In this document: in pieces, positions 16,812-24,202 of the stretch | Numbering within the stretch: position 1 is the first letter of the stretch | Layout: each line of letters begins with the position of its first letter | NCBI RefSeq assembly: GCF_023515995.1 | Contig: NZ_CP097320.1 | Span: 4,216,001-4,280,000, forward strand | DNA: 64,000 bases | Source: Candidatus Mycobacterium methanotrophicum | Lineage (GTDB): Bacteria > Actinomycetota > Actinomycetes > Mycobacteriales > Mycobacteriaceae | Direction of reading: 5' to 3' | Translations under genes and position numbers: made by a program | The notes under the pieces: model-generated | What the model was told of the DNA's origin: nothing | Database searches by the model: none | Seen by the model: the letters and a program-made list of their open reading frames with translations, nothing else

Positions 16812-17729
16812 GTGACACTGGTCAGTTCCTTCGACGATGTAACCCGGCAGCGCGCAACACCGCTACGCGAAGCTGCTGAACCAACACTGCTACCCACCAC
16901 GGACGGCGGCTGGAAAACGCTATTAGCCGATCCGCCTTGGAGGTTTACGAACAGAACCGGCAAGGTCGCACCGGAACATCGCCGTCTTGACCGCTACTCC
17001 ACCTTGGACGTTGACGCGATCTGCAGCATTCCGGTTTCGGACGTTATAGCGCGGGATTCCCATCTGTACCTTTGGGTTCCGAATGCTTTACTCCCCGAAG
17101 GACTTCGGGTGATGGAGGCGTGGGGTTATCGCTATGTGTCCAATGTGGTTTGGGCGAAGCGGCGTAAGGACGGCGGACCCGATGGCCGAGGCGTCGGTTT
17201 CTACTTTCGCAACGTAACGGAGGTCATCCTCTTTGGTGTCCGTGGCAGCATGCGAACGTTGCCGCCCGCACGGAGCCAGGTCAACATGATCGAGACGCGG
17301 AAACGCGAGCACTCCCGGAAGCCCGACGAACAATACGCATTTATCGAGGCGTGCTCCCCCGGCCCGTACCTAGAACTGTTTGCTCGCCGCCCGCAACCCG
17401 GCTGGACGGTATGGGGCGATGAGGCAGCCGAAGGCATAACGCCGCGCGGTCGTGTGCACAAGGGGTACGCGGGTGGCGCAATTGAAGTTCCGCGCGTCAC
17501 AAAACATGTGCGCCTAGACCCCGCCACTGCGGCCAGGGTCGGCAAGGAGCTCCGCATCCGCTACGAGTCTGGCGAAAGCATTCGCCAGATTGTCGCTGAG
17601 ACCGGCTACGGAATCACACGAGTACGCGGGCTTCTAGAGAAGGCAGGTACGACCTTCCGCACAAGGGGTGCAAGGTTCCACCACGTTATCCGCGGCGACC
17701 ACTCCGCGACCGACCTCCGGTGCCGATAG
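16812..17729 (+). CDS. MT-A70 family adenine methyltransferase with C-terminal HTH
   Basis: Protects host DNA by N6-adenine methylation. The GTG at 16812 is chosen because AGGGAGG (16801-16807) precedes it by 4 nt; starting at the ATG 16731 would place the AGATCT repeats inside the coding region. The 305-aa product has the MT-A70 catalytic motif DPPW in LLADPPWRF, then HLYLWVPNALL, YRYVSNVVWAKR and a C-terminal ELFARRPQPGW. After about residue 225 comes a separate helix-turn-helix (IRYESGESIRQIVAETGYG, then VRGLLEKAG), like small actinobacterial DNA-binding proteins. The last ~15 residues are encoded antisense to the integrase remnant, so the natural C-terminus was probably replaced. Confidence 0.8.
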   Translation: MTLVSSFDDVTRQRATPLREAAEPTLLPTTDGGWKTLLADPPWRFTNRTGKVAPEHRRLDRYSTLDVDAICSIPVSDVIARDSHLYLWVPNALLPEGLRVMEAWGYRYVSNVVWAKRRKDGGPDGRGVGFYFRNVTEVILFGVRGSMRTLPPARSQVNMIETRKREHSRKPDEQYAFIEACSPGPYLELFARRPQPGWTVWGDEAAEGITPRGRVHKGYAGGAIEVPRVTKHVRLDPATAARVGKELRIRYESGESIRQIVAETGYGITRVRGLLEKAGTTFRTRGARFHHVIRGDHSATDLRCR

Positions 17730-17865
17730 TTCGTCCTCGTTGATGTAGTCCGCGTAGGTCGACAGCGTCAGCACGAAACTAGAGTGGCCGAGCCATTTGG
17801 ACACCTGCATGTAGTGCTCACCCACGCTCAAGTTCATGGTGGCGAAGGTGTGTCGAAAGTCGAGG
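17634..17865 (-). pseudogene. C-terminal remnant of a tyrosine integrase
   Basis: Reads DFRHTFATMNLSVGEHYMQV, then SKWLGHSS and STYADYINED on the minus strand. These are the second Arg box (R-H-T-F-A), the His box (LGHSS) and the Tyr nucleophile of a phage-type integrase. Everything upstream, including the first Arg box, is gone; the frame is fused instead to the start of a group II intron protein. It is probably the original integrase of the tRNA-Lys island. Its 3' end overlaps the antisense 3' end of the methyltransferase gene. Confidence 0.7.
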
Positions 17866-18632
17866 AGGTTGTCCCTCTCCGCTTTTCGGAACCCGTCGAT
17901 GCTGACGGCGTCCACGCCCGGCGCTCCGCCGTTGGCCTGGACCTTCATCCACGCCCCATGAACGAGGCGTTTATCGATCTCGAACGACTTCACCTTCGGC
18001 TTTGATCCAACCATCAGCTCCTACCCATACGGGGTGACCTCAGGCCGATCTGGTCCGCCCGACTCCTTCGCTCCGGCCCCACTACAGGGCCCTCACCGCT
18101 ACTACGAGCCGGTCCGCCCCTGTGCCTCGCATCGGTACTCTGCCCCTTGCGGTTTCGGCCACTTGGGGTCCTCCCTTTAGCGACCCGACCCGGCACCTCG
18201 CCGGTATCGTCGGGCCGTCGGTATCGAGACGACAGGTTCTCCTGTTCCATGCCAGCGCCCGCGACAAGCTCACGCCACCTATACACCGGACGCCACCAGG
18301 GCAGCACGCAGCCAGCCCCCTGGCGTAGGGCTCGCCCCGCGGGCGGGCCTTTGTCCCGGAGATACCCACAGCCTCCGGTTTCGGCGCCGTCGTTCTACGT
18401 TTCGATGCGTCTGCAGTGGTTCACACCTGTTCGTCTTCTCGTCGCATACCTGACCCGTCGAGCGGGCCTTTTCCGCAGTCGCTTCCCACCCCGGCTCTTG
18501 ACCGGCATGACACTGCGGCGGTTTGAGTTCTCCGTCTGCTCGGCGAACCCGGAGGGCCTACCTCCATCACTGGCACAGCACGCTTCGCGCTGGGATCTTC
18601 TACATCCTCATCACTTCACTTTCAGGACACAC
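17866..18632 (-). mobile_element. 5' fragment of a group II intron
   Basis: On the minus strand the intron begins at 18632 with GTGTGTCCTGAAAG, matching the GUGYG 5' consensus, inside the IS630 transposase frame. Structured, G-rich RNA sequence without a long ORF follows for about 615 nt, as expected for domains I-IV. The intron-encoded protein then starts at ATG 18014 with KSFEIDKRLVHGAW and QANGGAPGVDAVSI, the conserved N-terminus of group II reverse transcriptases. After about 50 residues it is cut off and joined to an integrase remnant. The reverse transcriptase core, maturase, and domains V and VI are missing, so it cannot splice or move. Confidence 0.75.
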
Positions 18633-19438
18633 ATGGGTGCCGTAGTTGTCGCAGACCAGGTGCACGTCGAGGTCAGCAGGGACCTGGGCGTCGATCTTGG
18701 CGAGGAACTTGCGGAACTCGATGGCGCGGTGACGCCGGTGCAAAGACGTGACGACCGTGCCGTCGCTGATGCCGAAGGCGGCGAACAGGCTGGTGGTGCC
18801 GTGCCGGACGTAGTCGTGGGTGCGTTTCTCGGGCATCCCGGGCATCATCGGGAACGCCGGCTGGCTGCGCGCCAGCGCCTGGATCTGGGACTTCTCGTCC
18901 ACGCTGAGCACCACCGCGGCCTCGGGGGGGTCCAGGTAGAGCCCGACGATGTCATAAACCTTGTTCACGAACAGCGGGTCGTTGGACAGTTTGTACGTCT
19001 CGCTGCGATGGGGTTGCAGCTCGAAGGCTTTCCAGATCCGCCCGATCGTGGACTTGGACAGCCCGCAGCGCTGAGCCATCGATGCCCGCGACCAGTGCGT
19101 AGCGTTGGCGGGGGTCGATTCCAGGGTGGCCACCACCACGTCTTCGACCTGCTCGGCGGTGATCGAGGCGGGCCGCCCGGGCCGCGGGTCGTCGACCAGC
19201 CCGTCAAGCCGTGATCCGACGAACCGGGCCCGCCACTTTCCCACCGTGGGCTCTGACACCACACCCGTTCTCGCGTTGCCACGTGCTTGTGCGACAGGCC
19301 CTCAGCACAGCCGAGCACGATCCGCGGCCGCAACGCCAGCGCCTGCGCAGATTTCCGCCGCCGCGTCCACCGCGTCAGCGTCGTGCGCTCCTCGTCAGTC
19401 AACACCAGCCCGGCCTTCGGTCTCCCGCGTGATGCCAT
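18633..19438 (-). pseudogene. IS630-family transposase, frameshifted and intron-interrupted
   Basis: The N-terminus MASRGRPKAGLVLTDEER begins at ATG 19438. A frameshift near 19265 separates CAEGLSHKHVA from TVGKWRARFVGSRLDGL. The rest carries the IS630 HTH (WSRASMAQRCGLSKSTIGRIW), the first catalytic Asp (VVLSVDEKSQIQAL) and the second (LVCDNYGTH). Reading then runs into the group II intron at 18632 and the last Glu block is absent. The element is dead, with no right end visible. Confidence 0.75.
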
Positions 19439-19522
19439 AGGCGAATCACCGCACACGCCAACATGTTTCGTTGTGCAGCAACGCCGGCACGTCTCGGTTA
19501 CAATTATGTAACGAATTAACGG

Positions 19523-19558
19523 CGCAGGTCCTAGGTTCGAGTCCTAGTGTGGGCACCA
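19523..19558 (+). repeat. att repeat copy 2
   Basis: Second copy of the tRNA-Lys 3' end, beginning CGCAGGTCCTAGG and ending GTGGGCACCA, with one substitution (G to T) relative to the tRNA gene. A short palindrome, GTTAC-AATTAT-GTAAC, lies at about 19497-19512. It marks the right boundary of the island. Confidence 0.85.
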
Positions 19559-19610
19559 AGCAAGCGCCGGCGACCCTGCCCACCGGCGGATTTCGGGGTA
19601 CTCCTGGCCC

Positions 19611-20711
19611 ATGAGAGGAATATCACGGCGCACATTCGGACAGTTCGCCGCGGGAGCAACCATGGTGGGCGCCGCCGGACTAGCGGCCGCCTGCGGCGCC
19701 AGGCAACCCGCTGGCTCCCCGTCCACATCGGCCTCGGCGCCGCCATCGGGGCGGAGTGTCGGCTTCGTGCTGTCGCACGAGCAATTCACCACCGCCCAAC
19801 TCGTCGACCAAGCCCAGGTGGCCGAGCAGGCCGGATTCCGCTACCTGTGGGCCAGCGATCACCTCCAGCCATGGCAGGACAACGAAGGCCATTCGATGTT
19901 CCCCTGGATCACGCTGGCGCTGGTAGGCCAACGCACCAAGCACATCCCCTTCGGCAGCGGCGTGACATGTCCCATCTACCGCTACCACCCGACCACTGTC
20001 GCGCAGGCGTTTGCGTCACTCGCATTGCTCTATCCAAACCGCGTGTTCCTCGGCGTCGGCACCGGTGAGCGGCTCAACGAGCAAGCAGCCACCAACCAGT
20101 TCGGGCCATACCAGGAGCGCCATGACCGGTTGGTCGAAGCCGTCGCGCTGATTCGGCAGCTATGGAGTGGTCAGCGAATCTCCTATCGCGGACGCTACTT
20201 TCAGACCGATCAGCTCAAGCTCTATGACCCGCCCCCATCACCTCCGCCAATCTTCGTCGCTGCGGGCGGCCCGCAGAGTGCGCACCTGGCCGGCCAGTAC
20301 GGCGACGGCTGGATCAGCGAGGCCAGCGGCATCAAAAACCCAAAACTGATCGCCGCATTCAACCAGGGCGCATACGACTCCGGCCGCGATCCCGGCAGCC
20401 TGGGCAAGCGAGCCGAAATGTTCGCCGTCGTCGGCGACCAGAACGAAATTACCCACGCCGCAGAGCTGTGGCGGTTCACCGGTGGCGCCGTCGACCAACC
20501 CAATCCCGTCGCCATCCAACAAGCAGCCCAGGCCAACCCGCTGGACAAGGTCATTCACGGCTGGACCACCGGCACCGATGCCGCCACGCATATCAAAGCC
20601 GTGCAGGCCGTTCTGGACGCCGGCGCTACGCCGTTCATGCATTTCGCCCAACGAAATCCGCTCGCCGCGATCGACTTCTACCGCACCGCGGTGCTGCCGC
20701 GCCTGCAGTAG
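19611..20711 (+). CDS. F420-dependent hydroxymycolic acid dehydrogenase-like protein
   Basis: A 366-aa LLM-class flavin/F420 oxidoreductase closely resembling M. tuberculosis Rv0132c (fHMAD, earlier Fgd2), which oxidises hydroxymycolates to ketomycolates using coenzyme F420. The N-terminus is a twin-arginine signal (SRRTFGQF) followed by a lipobox-like LAAAC with Cys28, so it should be exported folded and anchored outside the membrane. WASDHLQPWQDNEGHS and FLGVGTGERLNEQA match the F420-binding barrel. Rv0132c lies elsewhere in M. tuberculosis, so its place here is a rearrangement or a paralogue. Confidence 0.85.
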   Translation: MRGISRRTFGQFAAGATMVGAAGLAAACGARQPAGSPSTSASAPPSGRSVGFVLSHEQFTTAQLVDQAQVAEQAGFRYLWASDHLQPWQDNEGHSMFPWITLALVGQRTKHIPFGSGVTCPIYRYHPTTVAQAFASLALLYPNRVFLGVGTGERLNEQAATNQFGPYQERHDRLVEAVALIRQLWSGQRISYRGRYFQTDQLKLYDPPPSPPPIFVAAGGPQSAHLAGQYGDGWISEASGIKNPKLIAAFNQGAYDSGRDPGSLGKRAEMFAVVGDQNEITHAAELWRFTGGAVDQPNPVAIQQAAQANPLDKVIHGWTTGTDAATHIKAVQAVLDAGATPFMHFAQRNPLAAIDFYRTAVLPRLQ

Positions 20712-20719
20712 CAAACTGG

Positions 20720-21631
20720 TCAGCTCAGTACGGCGTTGAGGTAGACATTGTCGGCGAAAGCCGCCGCGACTTCATCGTCGGGGTAGACGAAGCCGTTGGC
20801 GGCGTGTAGCTGCACGATTGTGCGATGCGAAACCTGCCAGCCACGCTGGGTCAGATACTCGCTGATGTGGCTGTGCTCGAAGTGGTAGACGAGATCGTTG
20901 AAGTCGATATTGAACCCGAGCTCACTCATCCCCTCGTGATGTGCCCGCCAGCGCGGGTCAGTGAAAATTCTTGTGCCGGGGACGAATTCGCAGAACAGTT
21001 GGCTGTCGACAGCGCTCAACGCGGTGACGCTGTTGAGCAGGCCATCCTGGGCCTCGGGCGGCAGGTAGACCAAGAGCCCTTCGGCGCTCCACGCCGCGGG
21101 AGCCTGCGGGTCGAACCCCGCGGCCTGAAGGGCGGTAGGCCAATCGTCGCGCAAATCAACGGCAACAGTTCGACGCTTCGGCCGCCGGCTCGGCACCGAG
21201 CTTGCTCAACGCCGAGGTTTTGAAATCGATGACGTTCCGCATGTCGACCTCGTAGACGACGGTGCCTTTCGGCCAGGGCAGCCGGTAGGTACGCGCATCC
21301 AGCCAGCCGCCAGGATGACGGCCTGGCGGATACCGTTACGCGTCGCGTCGACGAAGTGCTGGTCGTAGAACCGGGTACGGATCGCCATTCCCCGCGCCAT
21401 CCGGTCCGGGTCAAACTCGGTGTCGCCGGTGACGGGAATCTCGCCGTTCACCAGCCGGGTGTAGACGTCGATGCCCACCGCGTGGACCAACGGCGCGGCA
21501 AACGGGTCGTCGATCAGCCCGGCGGCCGAGGCCAGCGCTCGTTGGGCGGCCACCATCGTCGCCGCGGCGCCGACGCTCGTCGCCAGGTCCCAGCTGTCGC
21601 TATCGGTACGCATGGACATCGGGAGTCCCAT
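20720..21631 (-). pseudogene. Rv0830-type SAM-dependent methyltransferase, two indels
   Basis: The gene matches the mycobacterial TIGR00027 family of putative SAM methyltransferases (about 300 aa), of which Rv0830 sits near the same tRNA cluster in M. tuberculosis. It starts [20 protein letters not shown] and runs in frame to AVILAAG at about 21300. The continuation [13 protein letters not shown] is one frame off (a missing C in GGCCTGG), and the original frame returns near 21177 at [12 protein letters not shown] after an apparent extra G. The two indels compensate, but a stop at 21206 lies between them. All downstream family blocks are otherwise intact, so a recent break or sequencing error is likely. 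Confidence 0.8.
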
Positions 21632-21685
21632 CTCGGCGTTTCGCCAACAATATAGATCGCCTAGTTAATGCAGCGAACGGCGACC

Positions 21686-21713
21686 TTGACATAATCGACT
21701 ACTGCGCTACTGT
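21686..21713 (+). promoter_or_regulatory. kmtR promoter
   Basis: TTGACA (21686-21691), a 16-bp spacer and TACTGT (21708-21713) put the transcription start at about the ATG at 21720, so kmtR appears leaderless. KmtR is known to repress its own promoter, and any operator should overlap this region. Confidence 0.5.
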
Positions 21714-21719
21714 CTGCGT

Positions 21720-22109
21720 ATGCATGCAGGTAACGAGGACGTCCGGCTGCCGGACGACCAGGTCAGCCTGGTGGTCGAGGTCTTCCGGATGTTGGCTGAC
21801 GCCACCCGCGTTCAGCTGCTGTGGTCGCTCGCGGACCGCGAAATGTCGGTCAACGAACTCGCTGAGCATGTGGGCAAACCGGCGCCGTCGGTGTCCCAGC
21901 ACCTTGCCAAGTTGCGGATGGCCCGGCTGGTGCGGAACCGCCGGGAGGGGACGACGATCTTCTACAGCCTGGAAAATAACCACGTGCGGCAGCTCGTTGT
22001 CGACGCCGTGTTCAACGCCGAGCACGCCGGGCCGGGGATGCCGCGCCATCACCGCGTCGACGACGGACTTCAGGTGGTCGACCGAAAGCCGGCGCGGAAA
22101 GATAACTGA
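21720..22109 (+). CDS. kmtR: KmtR nickel/cobalt-sensing ArsR repressor
   Basis: A 129-aa ArsR/SmtB winged-helix repressor nearly identical in layout to M. tuberculosis KmtR (Rv0827c), which releases DNA on binding Ni(II) or Co(II) and controls itself and a cation-efflux pump. FRMLADATRVQLLWSL, the recognition helix SVSQHLAKLRMARLV and the wing REGTTIFYSL are all present. The C-terminal metal-site region NAEHAGPGMPRHHR keeps its clustered His and Glu residues. It is divergent from the methyltransferase pseudogene and followed 35 nt downstream by a His-rich gene. Confidence 0.92.
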   Translation: MHAGNEDVRLPDDQVSLVVEVFRMLADATRVQLLWSLADREMSVNELAEHVGKPAPSVSQHLAKLRMARLVRNRREGTTIFYSLENNHVRQLVVDAVFNAEHAGPGMPRHHRVDDGLQVVDRKPARKDN

Positions 22110-22144
22110 GCACAACGTGTTTCACGCAAAGGAGATGATCGACG

Positions 22145-22360
22145 ATGACTAATCAGCACAACCATGAAGGGCCGCACTCGCACGAGCACGAACACGAACA
22201 CGAACACGGCGCAGTGGCCCACGAGCACGCGCACACCGCGCACGAACACGAGCACGTCGAGCACGAGCACACGCACGCCCGCGACGACGGAACCCAGCAC
22301 AGCCACGGCCACGTGCATCAGTCCGGCCTCGAAGAGCCTCACGACCACGCGCACAGCTGA
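22145..22360 (+). CDS. Histidine-rich metal-binding protein
   Basis: A 71-aa protein with 24 His residues, mostly as HEHEHEH and EHTH-type repeats with many Glu and Asp and no Cys. The composition is that of nickel, cobalt or zinc buffering or storage proteins. The ATG at 22145 has AAGGAG upstream. It directly follows kmtR on the same strand, so it is likely co-transcribed and derepressed by Ni or Co. No signal peptide or membrane segment is visible, so it is probably cytosolic. The function is inferred from composition and context. Confidence 0.8.
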   Translation: MTNQHNHEGPHSHEHEHEHEHGAVAHEHAHTAHEHEHVEHEHTHARDDGTQHSHGHVHQSGLEEPHDHAHS

Positions 22361-22472
22361 CCGGCAGCAGCCGTCGCCGCTGAAATTTCGGTGGCGAACA
22401 GACGTAAAGGCGATCCTCCACCGCGGGGCGGCGCCCCCTGATAGCTGCTCGCCGAAGTACGGCCCGCTGCCG

Positions 22473-23436
22473 TCAGACGTTGGGGCAGTAGTGCTTTGGG
22501 TTGTCGCGCTCGTCGAGCGGTGGCAAGTTGCGTGCGGGAATGCGCATCAGCGGGTCGTCGCCGGGATGCGGCCGCTGGCACGGTCCCACCGCGCACATGC
22601 GGGCCCGGCGCGGCAAGCAGCTAAACACCAGCCGGACCACGTCACCGAAGCGGGGGTGTAGCCACTCGTCGCGACGCGTCCAGGTGTAGCCCATCAGCTC
22701 GCGCACCGGCGGGTCGTAGAGTCCGACGGTCAGCCAGACGAAGAACGGCGCAAGCAGTTTGCGCTGCAGGGTCCACAGCCGGTCCGGAAGCCATTGCGCG
22801 AACGGCGGTTTCGGCAACTCGGTCGAGTTGAGCACCGCGCGTGCCGCGAAGTCGTTCTCCGACACCTCGCGGCACATGTGGTCCCAGTAGACTCCGAACT
22901 CCTCCCCGTCTGCGGGACTGGGCGCACGCTCATGCCATATATCCGGTACCACTGCACATGCTCGTCGAACAGCTGGCGCTTCTGCGCCTCGGTCAAGCCA
23001 CCGCAGAACCGCTTCGCCACACGCAACGTCCCGACAAACAAGGTCGAGTGCGCCCAATAGAAGGCATCGGGGTTCAACGCGTGATAGCGCCGGCCCTGAC
23101 TGTCGGTGCCCTTGATGTCCACGTGGTAGTCGCGCACCTCGGCGCCGGTCGTCGGTGCGCGGTCGCCGTCGAAGACCACGCCGCCGATCGGGTACAGCGA
23201 GCGCAGCAGCCGCGGCCAGCGTTCGCGAAAGAAGTGGAGTGCTCTTCGACAGCCGCGCCCAGTTGCGGGTGCATGTTCTGCATCGACCCGGCCCACGGAC
23301 CCTGCAGCATGCCGCGCCAGTCACCGAAGTACCGCCATGTCAGCGAGTCGGGCCCCAGCGGCGGTGTGTCATACCCGAGCGGTGAAACCGGGCAACCCGC
23401 CGCGACCCGGGGCGCCGCACACGTATCTTGACTCAC
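22473..23436 (-). pseudogene. DUF2236 oxygenase-like gene (Rv0826 type), two frameshifts
   Basis: Three frames together give one DUF2236 (MpaB/latex-clearing-like oxygenase) protein of about 320 aa. The first part runs from SQDTCAAPRV, with the start at GTG 23436, to GAAVEEHS. After a shift near 23235 comes FFRERWPRLLRSLYPIGG with FYWAHSTLFVGT. After a second shift near 22915 comes EEFGVYWDHMCREV to the end. The family is heme-linked and M. tuberculosis Rv0826 lies beside the desA1 regulator, as here. All conserved blocks remain, so the damage is recent or a sequencing artefact. The region between its stop and the His-rich gene (22361-22472) holds nothing recognisable. Confidence 0.75.
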
Positions 23437-23505
23437 TGGTGAGGTTTACTGTCCGTGCCGGCCAACCTGGCTACATGTGTTGTCATTATAGACCTTAGGA
23501 GTGAC

Positions 23506-24090
23506 GTGCCGTCCGGTCAACGACGCGGCCGCTGGTCCGGCGTCCCCGTGGAGGACCGCCAGGCGCTGCGGCGCGACGAACTCATCGCGGCCGGCGTGCA
23601 GCTGCTCGGCGGGGAGAGCGGGCCAGCAGTGACGGTGCGCGCGGTATGCCGGCAGGCCGGGCTCACCGAACGCTACTTCTACGAAAGCTTCACTGACCGT
23701 GACGAATTCGTGCGCGGCGTCTATGGCGACGTCTGCGCACGCGCCATGTCGACGTTGATGTCTGCGACCACGCCGCGCGAAGCCGTGGAGCGATTCGTCG
23801 CGTTGATGGTCGACGACCCGGTGCGGGGCCGGGTGCTGTTGCTGGCCCCGGCGGCAGAGCCGGTGCTGGTCCGCTCCGGAGCGGAGTGGATGCCCAGCTT
23901 CATCGACCTGCTGCAGCACAAGCTGACCCAAATCGGCGACCCGGTGCGCCAAAACATGATCGCCACCGGTTTGATCGGCGGGCTGACCGCGCTGTTCACC
24001 GCGTACCTGGACGGGCGGCTAGCGGCCACCCGCGGGCAGTTCATCGATTACTGCGTAGAGATGCTGCTCAGCCGTGCCGCCGCGCGTTAA
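23506..24090 (+). CDS. TetR-family regulator (Rv0825c type)
   Basis: A 194-aa TetR repressor. The N-terminal HTH is VRAVCRQAGLTERYFYESF within RDELIAAGVQLL...; the C-terminal ligand domain is all-helical. GTG 23506 is preferred over GTG 23455 because AGGAG (23497-23501) precedes it by 4 nt, while the longer start has no ribosome site. It is divergent from the DUF2236 gene and upstream of desA1 on the same strand. The M. tuberculosis counterpart Rv0825c has the same position. A control of desA1 or of the oxygenase gene is plausible but not shown. Confidence 0.8.
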   Translation: MPSGQRRGRWSGVPVEDRQALRRDELIAAGVQLLGGESGPAVTVRAVCRQAGLTERYFYESFTDRDEFVRGVYGDVCARAMSTLMSATTPREAVERFVALMVDDPVRGRVLLLAPAAEPVLVRSGAEWMPSFIDLLQHKLTQIGDPVRQNMIATGLIGGLTALFTAYLDGRLAATRGQFIDYCVEMLLSRAAAR

Positions 24091-24202
24091 GGACGCGACG
24101 AAATGCGACGCGAAATGATGTCGTCGGCCGGAGGCTTGAATGCTACCGGCATACACAGATATATTGACTGAAACCGACAGATACAGATAACCGGGAGGTG
24201 CT

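Larger units (their letters stand above)
15568..19558. mobile_element. tRNA-Lys island with a BglII-type restriction-modification system
   Basis: About 4.0 kb between two direct copies of the tRNA-Lys 3' end. Contents: endonuclease gene, MT-A70 methyltransferase gene, the 3' end of a tyrosine integrase gene, a 5' fragment of a group II intron, and a broken IS630 transposase. The integrase has been reduced to a stub, so the island cannot excise by itself. To its right, the M. tuberculosis-like gene order begins. Confidence 0.8.

Noticed and set aside
18147-19214. 355-codon plus-strand frame over the intron and IS630 remnant
   Set aside because: Composition shifts across element borders and it is antisense to recognisable transposase sequence.
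22145-22360. Possible short tandem repeat or CRISPR-like array in the His-rich gene
   Set aside because: The CACGAG periodicity is explained by His-Glu codons; there are no spacers.
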